Below, one piece after another: positions 23,248 through 31,376 of a DNA stretch of 64,000 bases (its first letter is position 1; each line of letters begins with the position of its first letter). Location: NCBI RefSeq assembly GCF_025061645.1, contig NZ_JANYMP010000003.1:466130-530129 (forward strand), read 5' to 3'. Origin of the DNA: Umezawaea endophytica. GTDB taxonomy: Bacteria > Actinomycetota > Actinomycetes > Mycobacteriales > Pseudonocardiaceae. The notes under the pieces were generated by a model. The model was given only the letters and a program-made list of their open reading frames with translations, was not told the origin of the DNA and did no database searches. Position numbers and translations under genes: made by a program.

Positions 23248-23991
23248 ATGAGCACGTACGACGGCAAGAACGTCGTGATCACGGGTGGCAGCAGCGGGCT
23301 CGGCTTCGCCACGGCCCGGCTGCTGGTCGCCGGAGGAGCGCGGGTGCTCATCACCGGCCGCGACCAGGCCGCGCTCGACGCGGCACGGGACCGGCTCGGC
23401 GGGGACGTGGTCACCGTGCGGAGCGACGCGGCCTCGCTGGCCGACGTGGACGCGCTGGCCGACCGGGTGAAGTCCGAGTTCGGCACGGTCGACGCCGTCT
23501 CGGTGAACGCGGGCATCTCCGGTTTCGCCCCGTTCGAGTCGACCACCGAGGAGTCCTACGACGAGATCCTCGCGGTGAACGCCAAGGGACCGTACTTCAC
23601 CGTGCAGAAACTGGCCCCGCTGCTCGCCCCCGGCAGCGGCGTGGTGCTCACGACCTCCGTCGTGAACGTCATGGGCTTCCCGATGGTCAGCGCCTACGCG
23701 GCGAGCAAGGCGGCACTGCGCTCGATGGCCCGCAGCCTGGCCCGCGAACTGCTGCCCCGCGGTGTCCGCGTCAACGCCGTCAGCCCCGGCCCCATCGACA
23801 CCGGCATCCTGGAGAAGTCGATGTCGCCCGAGGCCGCCGAGCAGACCAGGTCGCAGATGGCCGCGGACGTCCCCATGCTCCGCTTCGGCGACCCGACCGA
23901 GGTCGCCAAGGCGGTGCTGTTCCTCGCTTTCGACGCCACCTTCACCACCGGCGCCGAACTCGCCGTGGACGGCGGCGGCTCCCAACTCTGA
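23248..23991 (+). CDS. SDR family oxidoreductase
   Basis: A 247-aa classical short-chain dehydrogenase/reductase. Cofactor motif TGGSSGLG at residues 12-19, NAG near 92, catalytic Ser in TTSVVNVMG and YAASK (Tyr and Lys) near 153-157, and the C-terminal DGGGSQL end typical of the family. Arg residues after strand 2 (TGRDQAAL) suggest NADP(H) preference. The substrate is unknown. ATG at 23248 was chosen because the Rossmann motif follows at the standard distance; upstream frame is the promoter. It is divergent from the LysR regulator and convergent with a glycosyltransferase. Confidence 0.92.
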   Translation: MSTYDGKNVVITGGSSGLGFATARLLVAGGARVLITGRDQAALDAARDRLGGDVVTVRSDAASLADVDALADRVKSEFGTVDAVSVNAGISGFAPFESTTEESYDEILAVNAKGPYFTVQKLAPLLAPGSGVVLTTSVVNVMGFPMVSAYAASKAALRSMARSLARELLPRGVRVNAVSPGPIDTGILEKSMSPEAAEQTRSQMAADVPMLRFGDPTEVAKAVLFLAFDATFTTGAELAVDGGGSQL

Positions 23992-24000
23992 CCGCCGCGA

Positions 24001-24044
24001 CGGGCAGCCGGTCCCAGCGCTGGAGCGCCACTCCCGGCTGCCCG
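24001..24044. terminator. Bidirectional terminator between convergent SDR and glycosyltransferase genes
   Basis: CGGGCAGCCGG (24001-24011) and CCGGCTGCCCG (24034-24044) are perfect 11-bp complements with a 22-base loop that can itself fold through AGCGCT. It sits in the 63-base gap between two convergent stops, the position expected of a shared terminator. Confidence 0.7.
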
Positions 24045-24054
24045 CGGTGAACGG

Positions 24055-25158
24055 TTAACGCTCGTGCACCAAGCCGGTCAACTGCTCGATGACGTGCTCA
24101 GGTGAGTTCATCGTGCTGATCGCCTTAGCCGCGCTGGCGGCTGCCGTTCGGTGGCTGTCCGAGTTCATGATTCGACGTGCCGCTTCACCGGCGTCGGCCG
24201 GGTCGTCGATGACGATCGCGGCACCCTGCGCCGCGACTCGGGCGGCGTTCCACGGGTGGTCGGCGAGAAAAGGCCGGAGGACGAGCGGCAGGCCCGCCGT
24301 GAGTGACGCCAGGACCGTGCCGGTGCCACCGGCGGACACCACGAGGTCCACCTCGGGAAGCAGTTTCGCGAGTGTCACGAAGCCGAGGGCGTGCACGCCA
24401 CCCGCACTGGACGCGGCAGGCAGGTCGGCCGTGTCCACGGTGGCGAGCACGTCGAACCCGGCGGCGTCCACGGCGGACACCATGCTCGCGAGCGCGTCCT
24501 GGTCCTCCACCGTCGTGCCCAGCGTGACCAACGCGCGCGGCCGGGACGATCGCTCGGGAATGGACACCGCCGTTCCTTCGCCGTGCTGGTTCAGCGTCGG
24601 CCGCAGGGAAATCCGGTCGGCGGCGTGGTGTTCATCCGGGCCGAGCAGGAAGTCGGGGTAGGCGTCGACCAGGGCGATGCGTGCCGACGGGCGCAGGGAG
24701 CGCGCTTCGAAGTTCTTCGCCGAACGATCGCGCAACATGGCCGTGAAGTCCGCAGGCAGCGGCGCGCCCACCCTGTGCTCGACCCACGGGATCTCCAGCA
24801 TCGTCGCGACGAGCGGACCGAGGTAGTCCAACTCCTCGACCACCAGGAGGTCCGGGTCCAGTTTGGTCACCTGGTCCACGGTCTCCTCGACGGCCAGGTC
24901 GACCCGCACCCCGGCGAAGTACTCGATCGTGCCCGGACCGGGGTGCGCCGGGTGGGAACCCGTGCGGCGCAACGTTTCCTCGACGTTCGCGGCCACGCCG
25001 GGTCCTGCGGGCCAGACCGTGGCCGGAGCCAGCCGAGGCTCCATCTCCTCCGCTGTGACCACCACCGCTTCATGCCCGGCGGCGCGAGCGGCGTCGAGCA
25101 ACGGCATCATCGGCAGCAGATGACCGGTCATCGGGTTCCCGGTAAACGCGATACGCAT
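24055..25158 (-). CDS. MGT-type glycosyltransferase
   Basis: A 367-aa GT-B glycosyltransferase of the macrolide/antibiotic type. It opens with MRIAFTGNPMTGHLLPMMPLL. The donor-binding C-terminal part carries SAGGTGTVLASLTAGLPLVLRP, with DHPWNAARV after it. In the canonical HxGxGT motif the His is replaced by Ala here (VVSAGGTGT), unlike the first glycosyltransferase of this window, so donor specificity or activity may differ. ATG at 25158 follows AAAGGGGAAC; the frame further upstream is not coding. It lies 46 bases after the lysoplasmalogenase gene on the same strand. Confidence 0.85.
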   Translation of the reverse strand: MRIAFTGNPMTGHLLPMMPLLDAARAAGHEAVVVTAEEMEPRLAPATVWPAGPGVAANVEETLRRTGSHPAHPGPGTIEYFAGVRVDLAVEETVDQVTKLDPDLLVVEELDYLGPLVATMLEIPWVEHRVGAPLPADFTAMLRDRSAKNFEARSLRPSARIALVDAYPDFLLGPDEHHAADRISLRPTLNQHGEGTAVSIPERSSRPRALVTLGTTVEDQDALASMVSAVDAAGFDVLATVDTADLPAASSAGGVHALGFVTLAKLLPEVDLVVSAGGTGTVLASLTAGLPLVLRPFLADHPWNAARVAAQGAAIVIDDPADAGEAARRIMNSDSHRTAAASAAKAISTMNSPEHVIEQLTGLVHER

Positions 25159-25204
25159 TGTTCCCCTTTGAAAGCTTCCCCTGAACTCGTCTCCCGACGT
25201 CACG

Positions 25205-25891
25205 CTAGCGAGCAGTGCTTGAAGGTTCAAGTGATCCGGTTCGCGCCGGCCAAGACACGCCACCGGCGATCAGCGCCTGACCGGACAGGTAGGTCAGCAT
25301 CACCCAGAAACCCGGTGCGGGCGGGTTGTACCACTCGGCGAAGGCGTCCAGCGCGATCAGCCCGTCGGACACGAAGAACAGCGCGCCGCCGACCGCCACC
25401 AGCCGGTTGACGCCGGTCGCCAACACCGCCATCAGCGTCAGGCACAGGCCGTAGACGATCACCGGGACGAGCAGTCCGCCCGCACCCGGCGCGCACCCGG
25501 CCAGCAGTGCGCCGAACGCGAGCAGGTACCCGGCCAGCGCGGGCCGACGCAGCACCGAAAGCCGACGCCACGGCCAGAACGCCACCACGTAGACGACCTG
25601 GGCGCACAGGAACAACCCCACCATGGCCAGGAACCGGGCGTCACCCGACAACAGCCCCGGCACGCTGTCACCCAGCCAGGAGAAGACGAGCGCCACCAAC
25701 ACCAGGCGCACCAACCGTGCACGCGGCGCACCCGTGGTCGCGAACCAGACCACCGCGGCGAGCACCGGCATCAGCAGGCACTGGGTGATCGTGGCGACCA
25801 CGCTCGCGCCGACGAGCTGGGCGACGAGGTGCCCGATCGAGAGCACCCCGAACAGCGCACCGGCGCACAACAGGACAGAGGACCTGGCCAT
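25205..25891 (-). CDS. YhhN/TMEM86-type lysoplasmalogenase family membrane protein
   Basis: A 228-aa polytopic membrane protein with about seven to eight hydrophobic helices. The family's conserved acidic motifs are visible: FSWLGDSVPGLL near residue 74 and FFVSDGLIALDAF near residue 180. Characterised relatives cleave the vinyl-ether bond of lysoplasmalogens, though many bacterial members are untested. ATG at 25891 was chosen because the first helix follows at once; the open frame upstream has no homology. Possibly co-transcribed with the glycosyltransferase downstream. Confidence 0.85.
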   Translation of the reverse strand: MARSSVLLCAGALFGVLSIGHLVAQLVGASVVATITQCLLMPVLAAVVWFATTGAPRARLVRLVLVALVFSWLGDSVPGLLSGDARFLAMVGLFLCAQVVYVVAFWPWRRLSVLRRPALAGYLLAFGALLAGCAPGAGGLLVPVIVYGLCLTLMAVLATGVNRLVAVGGALFFVSDGLIALDAFAEWYNPPAPGFWVMLTYLSGQALIAGGVSWPARTGSLEPSSTAR

Positions 25892-26006
25892 GACGCTCCT
25901 CACTCGGTGGCTCGCGCGGGCCCTTCGCCGCCCGATCAGGTGACGAAGGGGGTAACCGCAGTCCCTCCCCGCTGCGGGCGTGCGCCGGCAGCGTGGAGGT
26001 ATGAGC

Positions 26007-26882
26007 ATGAACCTCACCCTGAACAACGGCGTCGAAATGCCCGCGCTCGGCTTCGGCGTGTTCCAGACCTCACCGGAGCAGACCACCGAGGCGGTCGAAG
26101 CCGCCGTTCGCACGGGTTACCGACACATCGACACCGCGGCCGCCTACGGCAACGAGCGCGAGGTGGGCGAGGCGATCCGCCGGTCCGGACTGGACCGGTC
26201 CGAGATCTTCGTCGAAACCAAGGTCTGGATCAGCGACTACGGCTACGACTCCACGCTGCACGCCTTCGACAAGAGCGCGGGCAAGCTCGGCGTCGACCGG
26301 ATCGACCTGCTCATCCTGCACCAGCCCCTGCCCAGCCGGTTCGACCTCACGCTGGAGGCGTACCGCGCGTTGGAAACGCTGCTGGAGAACGGGAGCGTGC
26401 GCGCGATCGGGGTCAGCAACTTCATGCCCGACCACCTCGACGCCCTGCTCAAGACCGCGACGGTCGTGCCCGCGGTCAACCAGGTCGAGATGCACCCCTA
26501 CTTCGCCCAGCCCGCCGTGATGGCGGCCAACGCCGCGCACGGCATCGTCTCCCAGGCGTGGTCACCGATCGGCGGGATCACCTTCTACCGCGACGGCGAC
26601 GGCGGCAGCACCCTCGACGACCAGACCATCGCGGGCATCGCGCAGGCGCACGGCAGGACGCCCGCCCAGGTCATGCTGCGCTGGCACGTGCAGCAGGGCC
26701 GTTCGGCGATCCCGAAGTCGACCCGCCCGGAGCGGATCGCCGAGAACTTCGCCGTGGTCGACTTCACGCTCACCGACGCGGAACTCGCCGCGATCGACGG
26801 ACTCGACCAGGGCGTGCGCCGCGGCCCCGAACCGGACGCGATCACCCTGGAGACCTTCGGCCGGGAGATCCCCGAGGCGTGA
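26007..26882 (+). CDS. Aldo/keto reductase
   Basis: A 291-aa NADPH-dependent aldo/keto reductase of the 2,5-diketo-D-gluconate reductase-like group. Catalytic tetrad: Asp and Tyr in HIDTAAAYGNE, Lys in ETKVW, His in LLILHQP. The family's C-terminal cofactor motif reads AIPKSTRPERI. It would reduce small aldehydes or ketones. GGAGG at 25995-25999 is seven bases before ATG 26007 but only one before ATG 26001, so 26007 is preferred. It stands alone between the lysoplasmalogenase gene and a pseudogene fragment. Confidence 0.92.
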   Translation: MNLTLNNGVEMPALGFGVFQTSPEQTTEAVEAAVRTGYRHIDTAAAYGNEREVGEAIRRSGLDRSEIFVETKVWISDYGYDSTLHAFDKSAGKLGVDRIDLLILHQPLPSRFDLTLEAYRALETLLENGSVRAIGVSNFMPDHLDALLKTATVVPAVNQVEMHPYFAQPAVMAANAAHGIVSQAWSPIGGITFYRDGDGGSTLDDQTIAGIAQAHGRTPAQVMLRWHVQQGRSAIPKSTRPERIAENFAVVDFTLTDAELAAIDGLDQGVRRGPEPDAITLETFGREIPEA

Positions 26883-26892
26883 GCCTGCCCGA

Positions 26893-27134
26893 CGTCACCG
26901 GCAGAGCGCGGCGTCGACGGGCTCGTCGAGGCAGATCTTCCCCTCTGCCACGAGTTACAGCACCACGGTGGCCACGAAGGTCTTGGTGTTGCTGGCGACG
27001 CGGACCTGGCCGTTGACCGGAACGGGCGACCTCGTCGCCAGGTCCCCGACTCCCGCGGTGTAGTCGCGGACACCCGACGGCGGGTGGGGCGATTCCTGGT
27101 GGGACGTGGTCAGGGTGGGAATCCCTTGCTGGAG
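26893..27134 (-). pseudogene. Remnant of a serine hydrolase (class C beta-lactamase / D-Ala-D-Ala carboxypeptidase family)
   Basis: The minus strand encodes GVGDLATRSPVPVNGQVRVASNTKTFVATVVL, the family's N-terminal region with the catalytic SxxK motif (SNTK). A TAA at 26955-26957 interrupts it where homologues usually have Gln. In the same frame the similarity resumes after the stop as LVAEGKICLDEPVD and then ends. Everything C-terminal (YxN, HxG motifs) is missing, and upstream of ~27134 no homology is seen. This is a truncated and nonsense-interrupted fragment lying in the 360-base gap between the aldo/keto reductase and ROK genes. Confidence 0.75.
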
Positions 27135-27242
27135 GCCGATTTCCGACCCGACCAGCATCGTGGGACGGCGGGTTCGGAACGATCCCGCCGACCGGTCACC
27201 CGGCGTTGGAGCGCGCCCCATAACCCCGTGCGGCGGTGGCTG

Positions 27243-28403
27243 CTACGAGAACTGGGGTGCGACCGGCGCGGCGAGCTGGCCGCTGAGCAGCCTGTTGTCC
27301 ACCTGGTCCAGTGCGAGTCGCAGCCCGCCCAGCGCTACGCCTTCGTCGCTGAGCGTGGAGGCACGCAGTTCCGGGACGCGCAGGCAGTGCTTGGCGAGTT
27401 CGCGGCGCAACGGGTCGAGGACCAGGTCGGCGGAACGGGAGAACCCGCCGCCGTAGACGACGATCTGCGGGTCGAGCGTGAGCACGAGGGCGGCGACGCC
27501 GATGGCGAGGTCGCGGATGTAGCGCTGGACGGCGGTCTTCGCCGCGCTGTCGCCGTCCCGCGCGGCCTGGAACACCCACGCGGCGGCCTCGCTGGGCTTG
27601 GCCCCCGACGGCACGCCGGGGCAGGTGGCGAGGTGCTCCGGGGCGTTGAGCCACCGCACGGCCTTGAGCGCGCCGATCTCCCCCGCCACGCCGCCGTAGC
27701 CGCGACGGAGGGTGCCGTCGATGATGAGGCCCGCCCCGGTGCGCAGACCGGCGAGCAGGTACACGATGTCGTCTGCGTCCTGGGCGACGCCCTTCCAGCG
27801 CTCGGCGACCGCGGCGAGCTTGCAGTCGTTCTCCACCTGGATCGGGCAGGTGAACCGGGCTCGCAGGTGGGCGACGGGATCGGCCTCGCGCCACCCCGGC
27901 AGCGAGGTGGCGATGCTGGTGCGCCCGCGCTCGTCGACCGGGCCGGTCACCCCGACGGTGACCGCCCAGACGTCGGCGGGAGCCATGCCCGCCTCGCGCA
28001 GCACGTCGTCGATGGTCTGGTCCACCGACGCGAGCCGCTCGTCGGGACTGGCACGCGGGTCGGCCGGGCGGCGCAGGGACTGGACCAGGTTCCCCTCCAG
28101 GTCGCACAGCATGACGAGGATCTTGTGCACGCCGATGTCGATGCCGAGCACGTGCCCGGCACCCGCGCGGAAGCGGTAGCGCCGAGCGGGCCGCCCCACC
28201 GTGCTGCTGGCCCCCGGTTCCTCGACCTCGGCCCAGCCGTCCGTCACCAGTTGCTGCACGAGCACGTCCGCCGCGGGCCGGGACAGGCCGGTCCGGCCCG
28301 CGATCTCGGTGACGGTCGAGGGCGCGTTGCCGCGCAGGGCCCACAGGACGGATAGCTGGTTCAGCTCCCGCATCCGGGACAGGTCTGTTCCGCTCATCGC
28401 CAT
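27243..28403 (-). CDS. ROK family transcriptional regulator
   Basis: A 386-aa sugar-responsive regulator. An N-terminal winged HTH (residues ~10-65, VLWALRGNAPSTVTEIAGRTGLSRPAADVLV) precedes a ROK domain with the phosphate-binding segment GIDIGVHKI and the C-terminal QIVVYGGGF. The usual ROK zinc motif (GHxxxxxxxxxCxCGxxGC) has decayed to GEIGALKAVRW...CPGVPSGAKPSE, so zinc binding is probably lost, as in many repressor-type members. It follows the GH36 gene on the same strand, 77 bases away, and likely represses the GH36/ABC genes. ATG at 28403 has AGAGGGG upstream. Confidence 0.92.
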   Translation of the reverse strand: MAMSGTDLSRMRELNQLSVLWALRGNAPSTVTEIAGRTGLSRPAADVLVQQLVTDGWAEVEEPGASSTVGRPARRYRFRAGAGHVLGIDIGVHKILVMLCDLEGNLVQSLRRPADPRASPDERLASVDQTIDDVLREAGMAPADVWAVTVGVTGPVDERGRTSIATSLPGWREADPVAHLRARFTCPIQVENDCKLAAVAERWKGVAQDADDIVYLLAGLRTGAGLIIDGTLRRGYGGVAGEIGALKAVRWLNAPEHLATCPGVPSGAKPSEAAAWVFQAARDGDSAAKTAVQRYIRDLAIGVAALVLTLDPQIVVYGGGFSRSADLVLDPLRRELAKHCLRVPELRASTLSDEGVALGGLRLALDQVDNRLLSGQLAAPVAPQFS

Positions 28404-28446
28404 GCGTACCCCTCTGTAAAGCGCGTAGCCACCACTGAATAATGCT

Positions 28447-28470
28447 ATGCACTTTACTAAATCTGTGCAC
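28447..28470. promoter_or_regulatory. Candidate ROK operator between the GH36 and ROK genes
   Basis: ATGCAC (28447-28452) and GTGCAC (28465-28470) form an imperfect inverted repeat around the AT-rich 12-mer TTTACTAAATCT. The patch is markedly AT-rich for this genome and lies directly upstream of the ROK gene. AT-rich TTTACTAAA-like cores are common in ROK-regulator sites, so this is a candidate autoregulatory operator (inference). Confidence 0.45.
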
Positions 28471-28479
28471 GGGCAGGGC

Positions 28480-29979
28480 TCACGTGAGCGGGTAGAGCTG
28501 CTCCGTGTCCTGGTCGACCGCAGGCGTGAAGTCGACCTCGCGCCCGTCGAGCGCGAACCGGTAGCGGCCCAGCTTGCGGACCTCGGGCCGGTGGCCGAGG
28601 TAGCGGACCATCTCGTCCAGCTCGTCGGGACGCAGCCAGCCGGGCGGATCGGAGACCGCGCGGAAGCCGCAGATGTCGGCCAGGTCCCGCAGCCAGCCCT
28701 GCTGTCGCTCGGTGAGCAGGTTGAGACGGCTGCGGAAGTACACGACGTCCGGGTCGACCTCCAGCAGGGGCGCGTGCCACAGGCGGTGCAGGGTGTTGAC
28801 GACGGCGTTGCGGGCCAACGCGTCCGAGGGGTCCTGCGTGGCGTAGTGGTCCCACATCGGGGCGACGTCGGGACCGCTGCGCAGCCCGTCGACCAGTCCG
28901 AGCGAGGGCAGCAGCGGCGCCCCGCTGCCCAGCAGGTACACCTCGTCCCCGGCCGCCTCGCGGATGACGCGCAGGCCGGTCCGGTACGCCGCCTCGCGGT
29001 CCACGTCGACGGACCGGGAACCCGGCGTGGTGCCCGCCTGGAGGAAGTCGAGCTTCAGGTAGCCGAACCCCCACTCGCGGGTCACGCGGTGGACGGTCTC
29101 CCGCAGGTGGTCCTGCACCGACGGCAGGGTGAGGTCGAGCGCCCAGTAGCGGGTGCCCCAGTTGTGGCCCGCGGCGACCGGCGCCCCGCCCGCGTCGCGC
29201 AGCAGCAACTCGGGGCGCTCGCGGGCGGTCCGGGAATCGGGGTGGACGATGAAGGGCGCGAGCCACAGGCCGGGGCGCAGTCCCGCGTCCGTGATCCGAT
29301 CGGCCAGCGCTCGCATCCCGGAGGGGAACTTGCGGTTGGCGTGCCAGTCCCCCACCCGCTCCTCCCAGCCGTCGTCGATCTGGGCCACGTCGAAGGGCAG
29401 GTCGCGCAGGGCGGTGATGTCCTTGGCGAGCTGGTCCTCGGTGATGTTCTCGTAGTAGGCGTACCAACTGCACCAGACGTTCCCCGCCCGCGTGGTGCTG
29501 CGCCCGAGGCGCGCGCCGAGCTGCTCCGCGTAGGCGGCGAAGACCTCGTCCTCGTCGCCGTAGGCGAGCAGCCACGGCGCCGCGCCCGTCTCGTACCAGC
29601 CGACGAGGGTGTCCCGGTCGGCGGCGAGCCGGGGTACGCCCAGGCCGAGCGCGCCGAGGAGCAGCACCCGCCCGTCCGGTCCCGCCAGGGCGGCGACGGC
29701 GGAGGAGTGGTGGCGGCCGGGGTCGTCCCACGTGGTGTCGTCGGCCGTGAGGCGGCGCTCCGCGTTGGCGATGCGCAGCGGGACGTCGGACAGGCGGCGC
29801 CACCCGCACGGGCTCCACGAGTTGTGCCCGTGCCGGTAGAAGAGGGCGTCCCCGAGTCCGTGCAGCAGTGCCACTCGCCCTGGAGGCAGCAGCAGCCCTC
29901 CGGCAACGGGCTCAGGAGTGCCGTCGCCCTCCAACTCGGCGGCGAACGTCCGGTCGCCGAGGGTCAGGAATCGCGCCAT
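28480..29979 (-). CDS. Alpha-galactosidase-type glycoside hydrolase (GH36 family)
   Basis: A 499-aa retaining alpha-galactosidase of the GH36/melibiase clan. The barrel shows DDGWEERVGDWHANRKFPSG near residue 195, the nucleophile in YLKLDFLQAG (~311) and the acid/base Asp in RSGPDVAPMWD (~370). There is no signal peptide, so it acts in the cytoplasm on imported oligosaccharides. It is shorter than typical 700-aa GH36 enzymes because the N-terminal beta-supersandwich is reduced. It follows the binding-protein gene by 27 bases within the ABC operon. Other alpha-linked galactosides or related substrates are possible. Confidence 0.85.
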   Translation of the reverse strand: MARFLTLGDRTFAAELEGDGTPEPVAGGLLLPPGRVALLHGLGDALFYRHGHNSWSPCGWRRLSDVPLRIANAERRLTADDTTWDDPGRHHSSAVAALAGPDGRVLLLGALGLGVPRLAADRDTLVGWYETGAAPWLLAYGDEDEVFAAYAEQLGARLGRSTTRAGNVWCSWYAYYENITEDQLAKDITALRDLPFDVAQIDDGWEERVGDWHANRKFPSGMRALADRITDAGLRPGLWLAPFIVHPDSRTARERPELLLRDAGGAPVAAGHNWGTRYWALDLTLPSVQDHLRETVHRVTREWGFGYLKLDFLQAGTTPGSRSVDVDREAAYRTGLRVIREAAGDEVYLLGSGAPLLPSLGLVDGLRSGPDVAPMWDHYATQDPSDALARNAVVNTLHRLWHAPLLEVDPDVVYFRSRLNLLTERQQGWLRDLADICGFRAVSDPPGWLRPDELDEMVRYLGHRPEVRKLGRYRFALDGREVDFTPAVDQDTEQLYPLT

Positions 29980-30006
29980 GGGTGTCCTCGGGTGCGGTGG
30001 GATGGC

Positions 30007-31350
30007 TCACTTGAAGAGCGCGTTGACCTTGTTGTTCGCCTCGGTCAACGCCGCGTCGGCCTTGGTGCTGCCGAGGATGACGGACTGGATCGTGTCCTGG
30101 ACGACCGTGTTGATCTCGGTGCCGTGGTCGGTGACGGGCAGCAGGAACGGGTCCTTCTTCGCGGCGTCGATGAACGCGTGCACGTCCCGGCCCTCCGCCT
30201 TGTGCGCGTCGGCCGCCTTCTGCGTGGCGCCGGTGAGGGCGGGGAACACCACGGCACGCTGGGCGACGCGGTCCTGGCAGTCGGACGAGGCCAGGAACCT
30301 GACCCACTTCCAGGCCTCCTCCGGGTGCTCGCTGCCCGCCCAGATGGCGTCGGACAGCCCGTTGATGGGGCTCCGGCCACCCGCGGGCCCGGTGGGCAGG
30401 GGGATGAACCTGAGGTCCTGCTTCACCTTCGGGTCGGTGAGGGTGAGGACGGTCCACGAGCCGGTGATCAGCATCGCGCCCTTGCCCGCGATGAGCAGCT
30501 CGGAGTTGGCGACGGAGGACTGCTGGTCGTTGCGGGGCGCGTACCCCTTGTCGATCAGGCGCTTGAACCAGGAGATCGTCTCGGCGAGCTTGGGGTCGTC
30601 GTACCGGTACTTCGTGCCCCAGGGGTTCTTGTCGAGGTAGGTGAACCCGTTGGCGGCGGCGAGGACACCCCAGCCGTTCTGCCCGGAGGCTCCGTCGGCC
30701 CACTCCGGCAAGAACCCGTAGACCTGGACGTGGTCCTTGTCGAAGGCGGGGTCGAGACCGTTGCGCCCCTGCTCGTCCACGGTGGCCTTGGCGATCACCT
30801 GCTCGAACGTGCCGCCGTCGGTCGGGTTCCAGGTGAGGCTCTCCAGCCCCGCGGGGTCGACGCCCTGCTTGCCGAGCATCTCGGAGTTGACCACCACCGC
30901 CATCGTGTCCCAGTCCTTGGGCAGCCCGTAGCGCTTGCCGTCCTTCACCCACACCTCGGTGAGACCCGGCTGGTAGGCCGCCAGGTCCACCTTGTCGCGC
31001 TGGACGAGGGGTTCCACGTCGAGGAGCTGGTTCTTGGCGGCGAACTGCGGGTAGTACGTGTTCTGGTTGGTCCACACGTCGGGGGCGTCACCCGAGGCGA
31101 GCTGCGTGGTGAGGTTCTGCCAGTACTGGGCCCAGGCGGTCTGGGTGATCTCGATGGTGATGTCCGGGTTGGCCGAGTGGAACGCGTCGGCGCAGTCCTG
31201 GTAGGCGGGTAGCTGCCGGTCGTCCCACAGCCAGTAGTCCAGCGTCGTCGTGCCGTCGGCGCTGTCGTCGGAGCCCGCGCAGGCCGCGAGCGGGCCGGTG
31301 AGGGCCAGGCACAGCAGGAGGGCGCCTGCGCGCCGGTACGTGGATCGCAT
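30007..31350 (-). CDS. Carbohydrate ABC transporter substrate-binding lipoprotein
   Basis: A 447-aa extracellular solute-binding protein (family 1). The signal peptide ends in the lipobox LAAC, giving lipid-modified Cys24. The mature part has the ABC sugar-binding pattern (LDYWLWDDRQL, AWAQYWQNLTTQLASGDAPDVW, YGLPKDWDT, GKGAMLITGSW). It captures the sugar for the two permeases encoded just upstream. Here the binding-protein gene follows the permeases rather than leading the operon. ATG at 31350 has GAGG upstream and begins the signal peptide directly. Confidence 0.92.
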   Translation of the reverse strand: MRSTYRRAGALLLCLALTGPLAACAGSDDSADGTTTLDYWLWDDRQLPAYQDCADAFHSANPDITIEITQTAWAQYWQNLTTQLASGDAPDVWTNQNTYYPQFAAKNQLLDVEPLVQRDKVDLAAYQPGLTEVWVKDGKRYGLPKDWDTMAVVVNSEMLGKQGVDPAGLESLTWNPTDGGTFEQVIAKATVDEQGRNGLDPAFDKDHVQVYGFLPEWADGASGQNGWGVLAAANGFTYLDKNPWGTKYRYDDPKLAETISWFKRLIDKGYAPRNDQQSSVANSELLIAGKGAMLITGSWTVLTLTDPKVKQDLRFIPLPTGPAGGRSPINGLSDAIWAGSEHPEEAWKWVRFLASSDCQDRVAQRAVVFPALTGATQKAADAHKAEGRDVHAFIDAAKKDPFLLPVTDHGTEINTVVQDTIQSVILGSTKADAALTEANNKVNALFK

Positions 31351-31376
31351 GGGGATGCCTCTCGAGTCGGACCGGC

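Noticed and set aside
28447-31212. Large plus-strand open frame across the GH36 and binding-protein genes
   Set aside because: Low-complexity antisense translation of the minus-strand ABC/GH36 genes, which carry clear catalytic and lipobox motifs.
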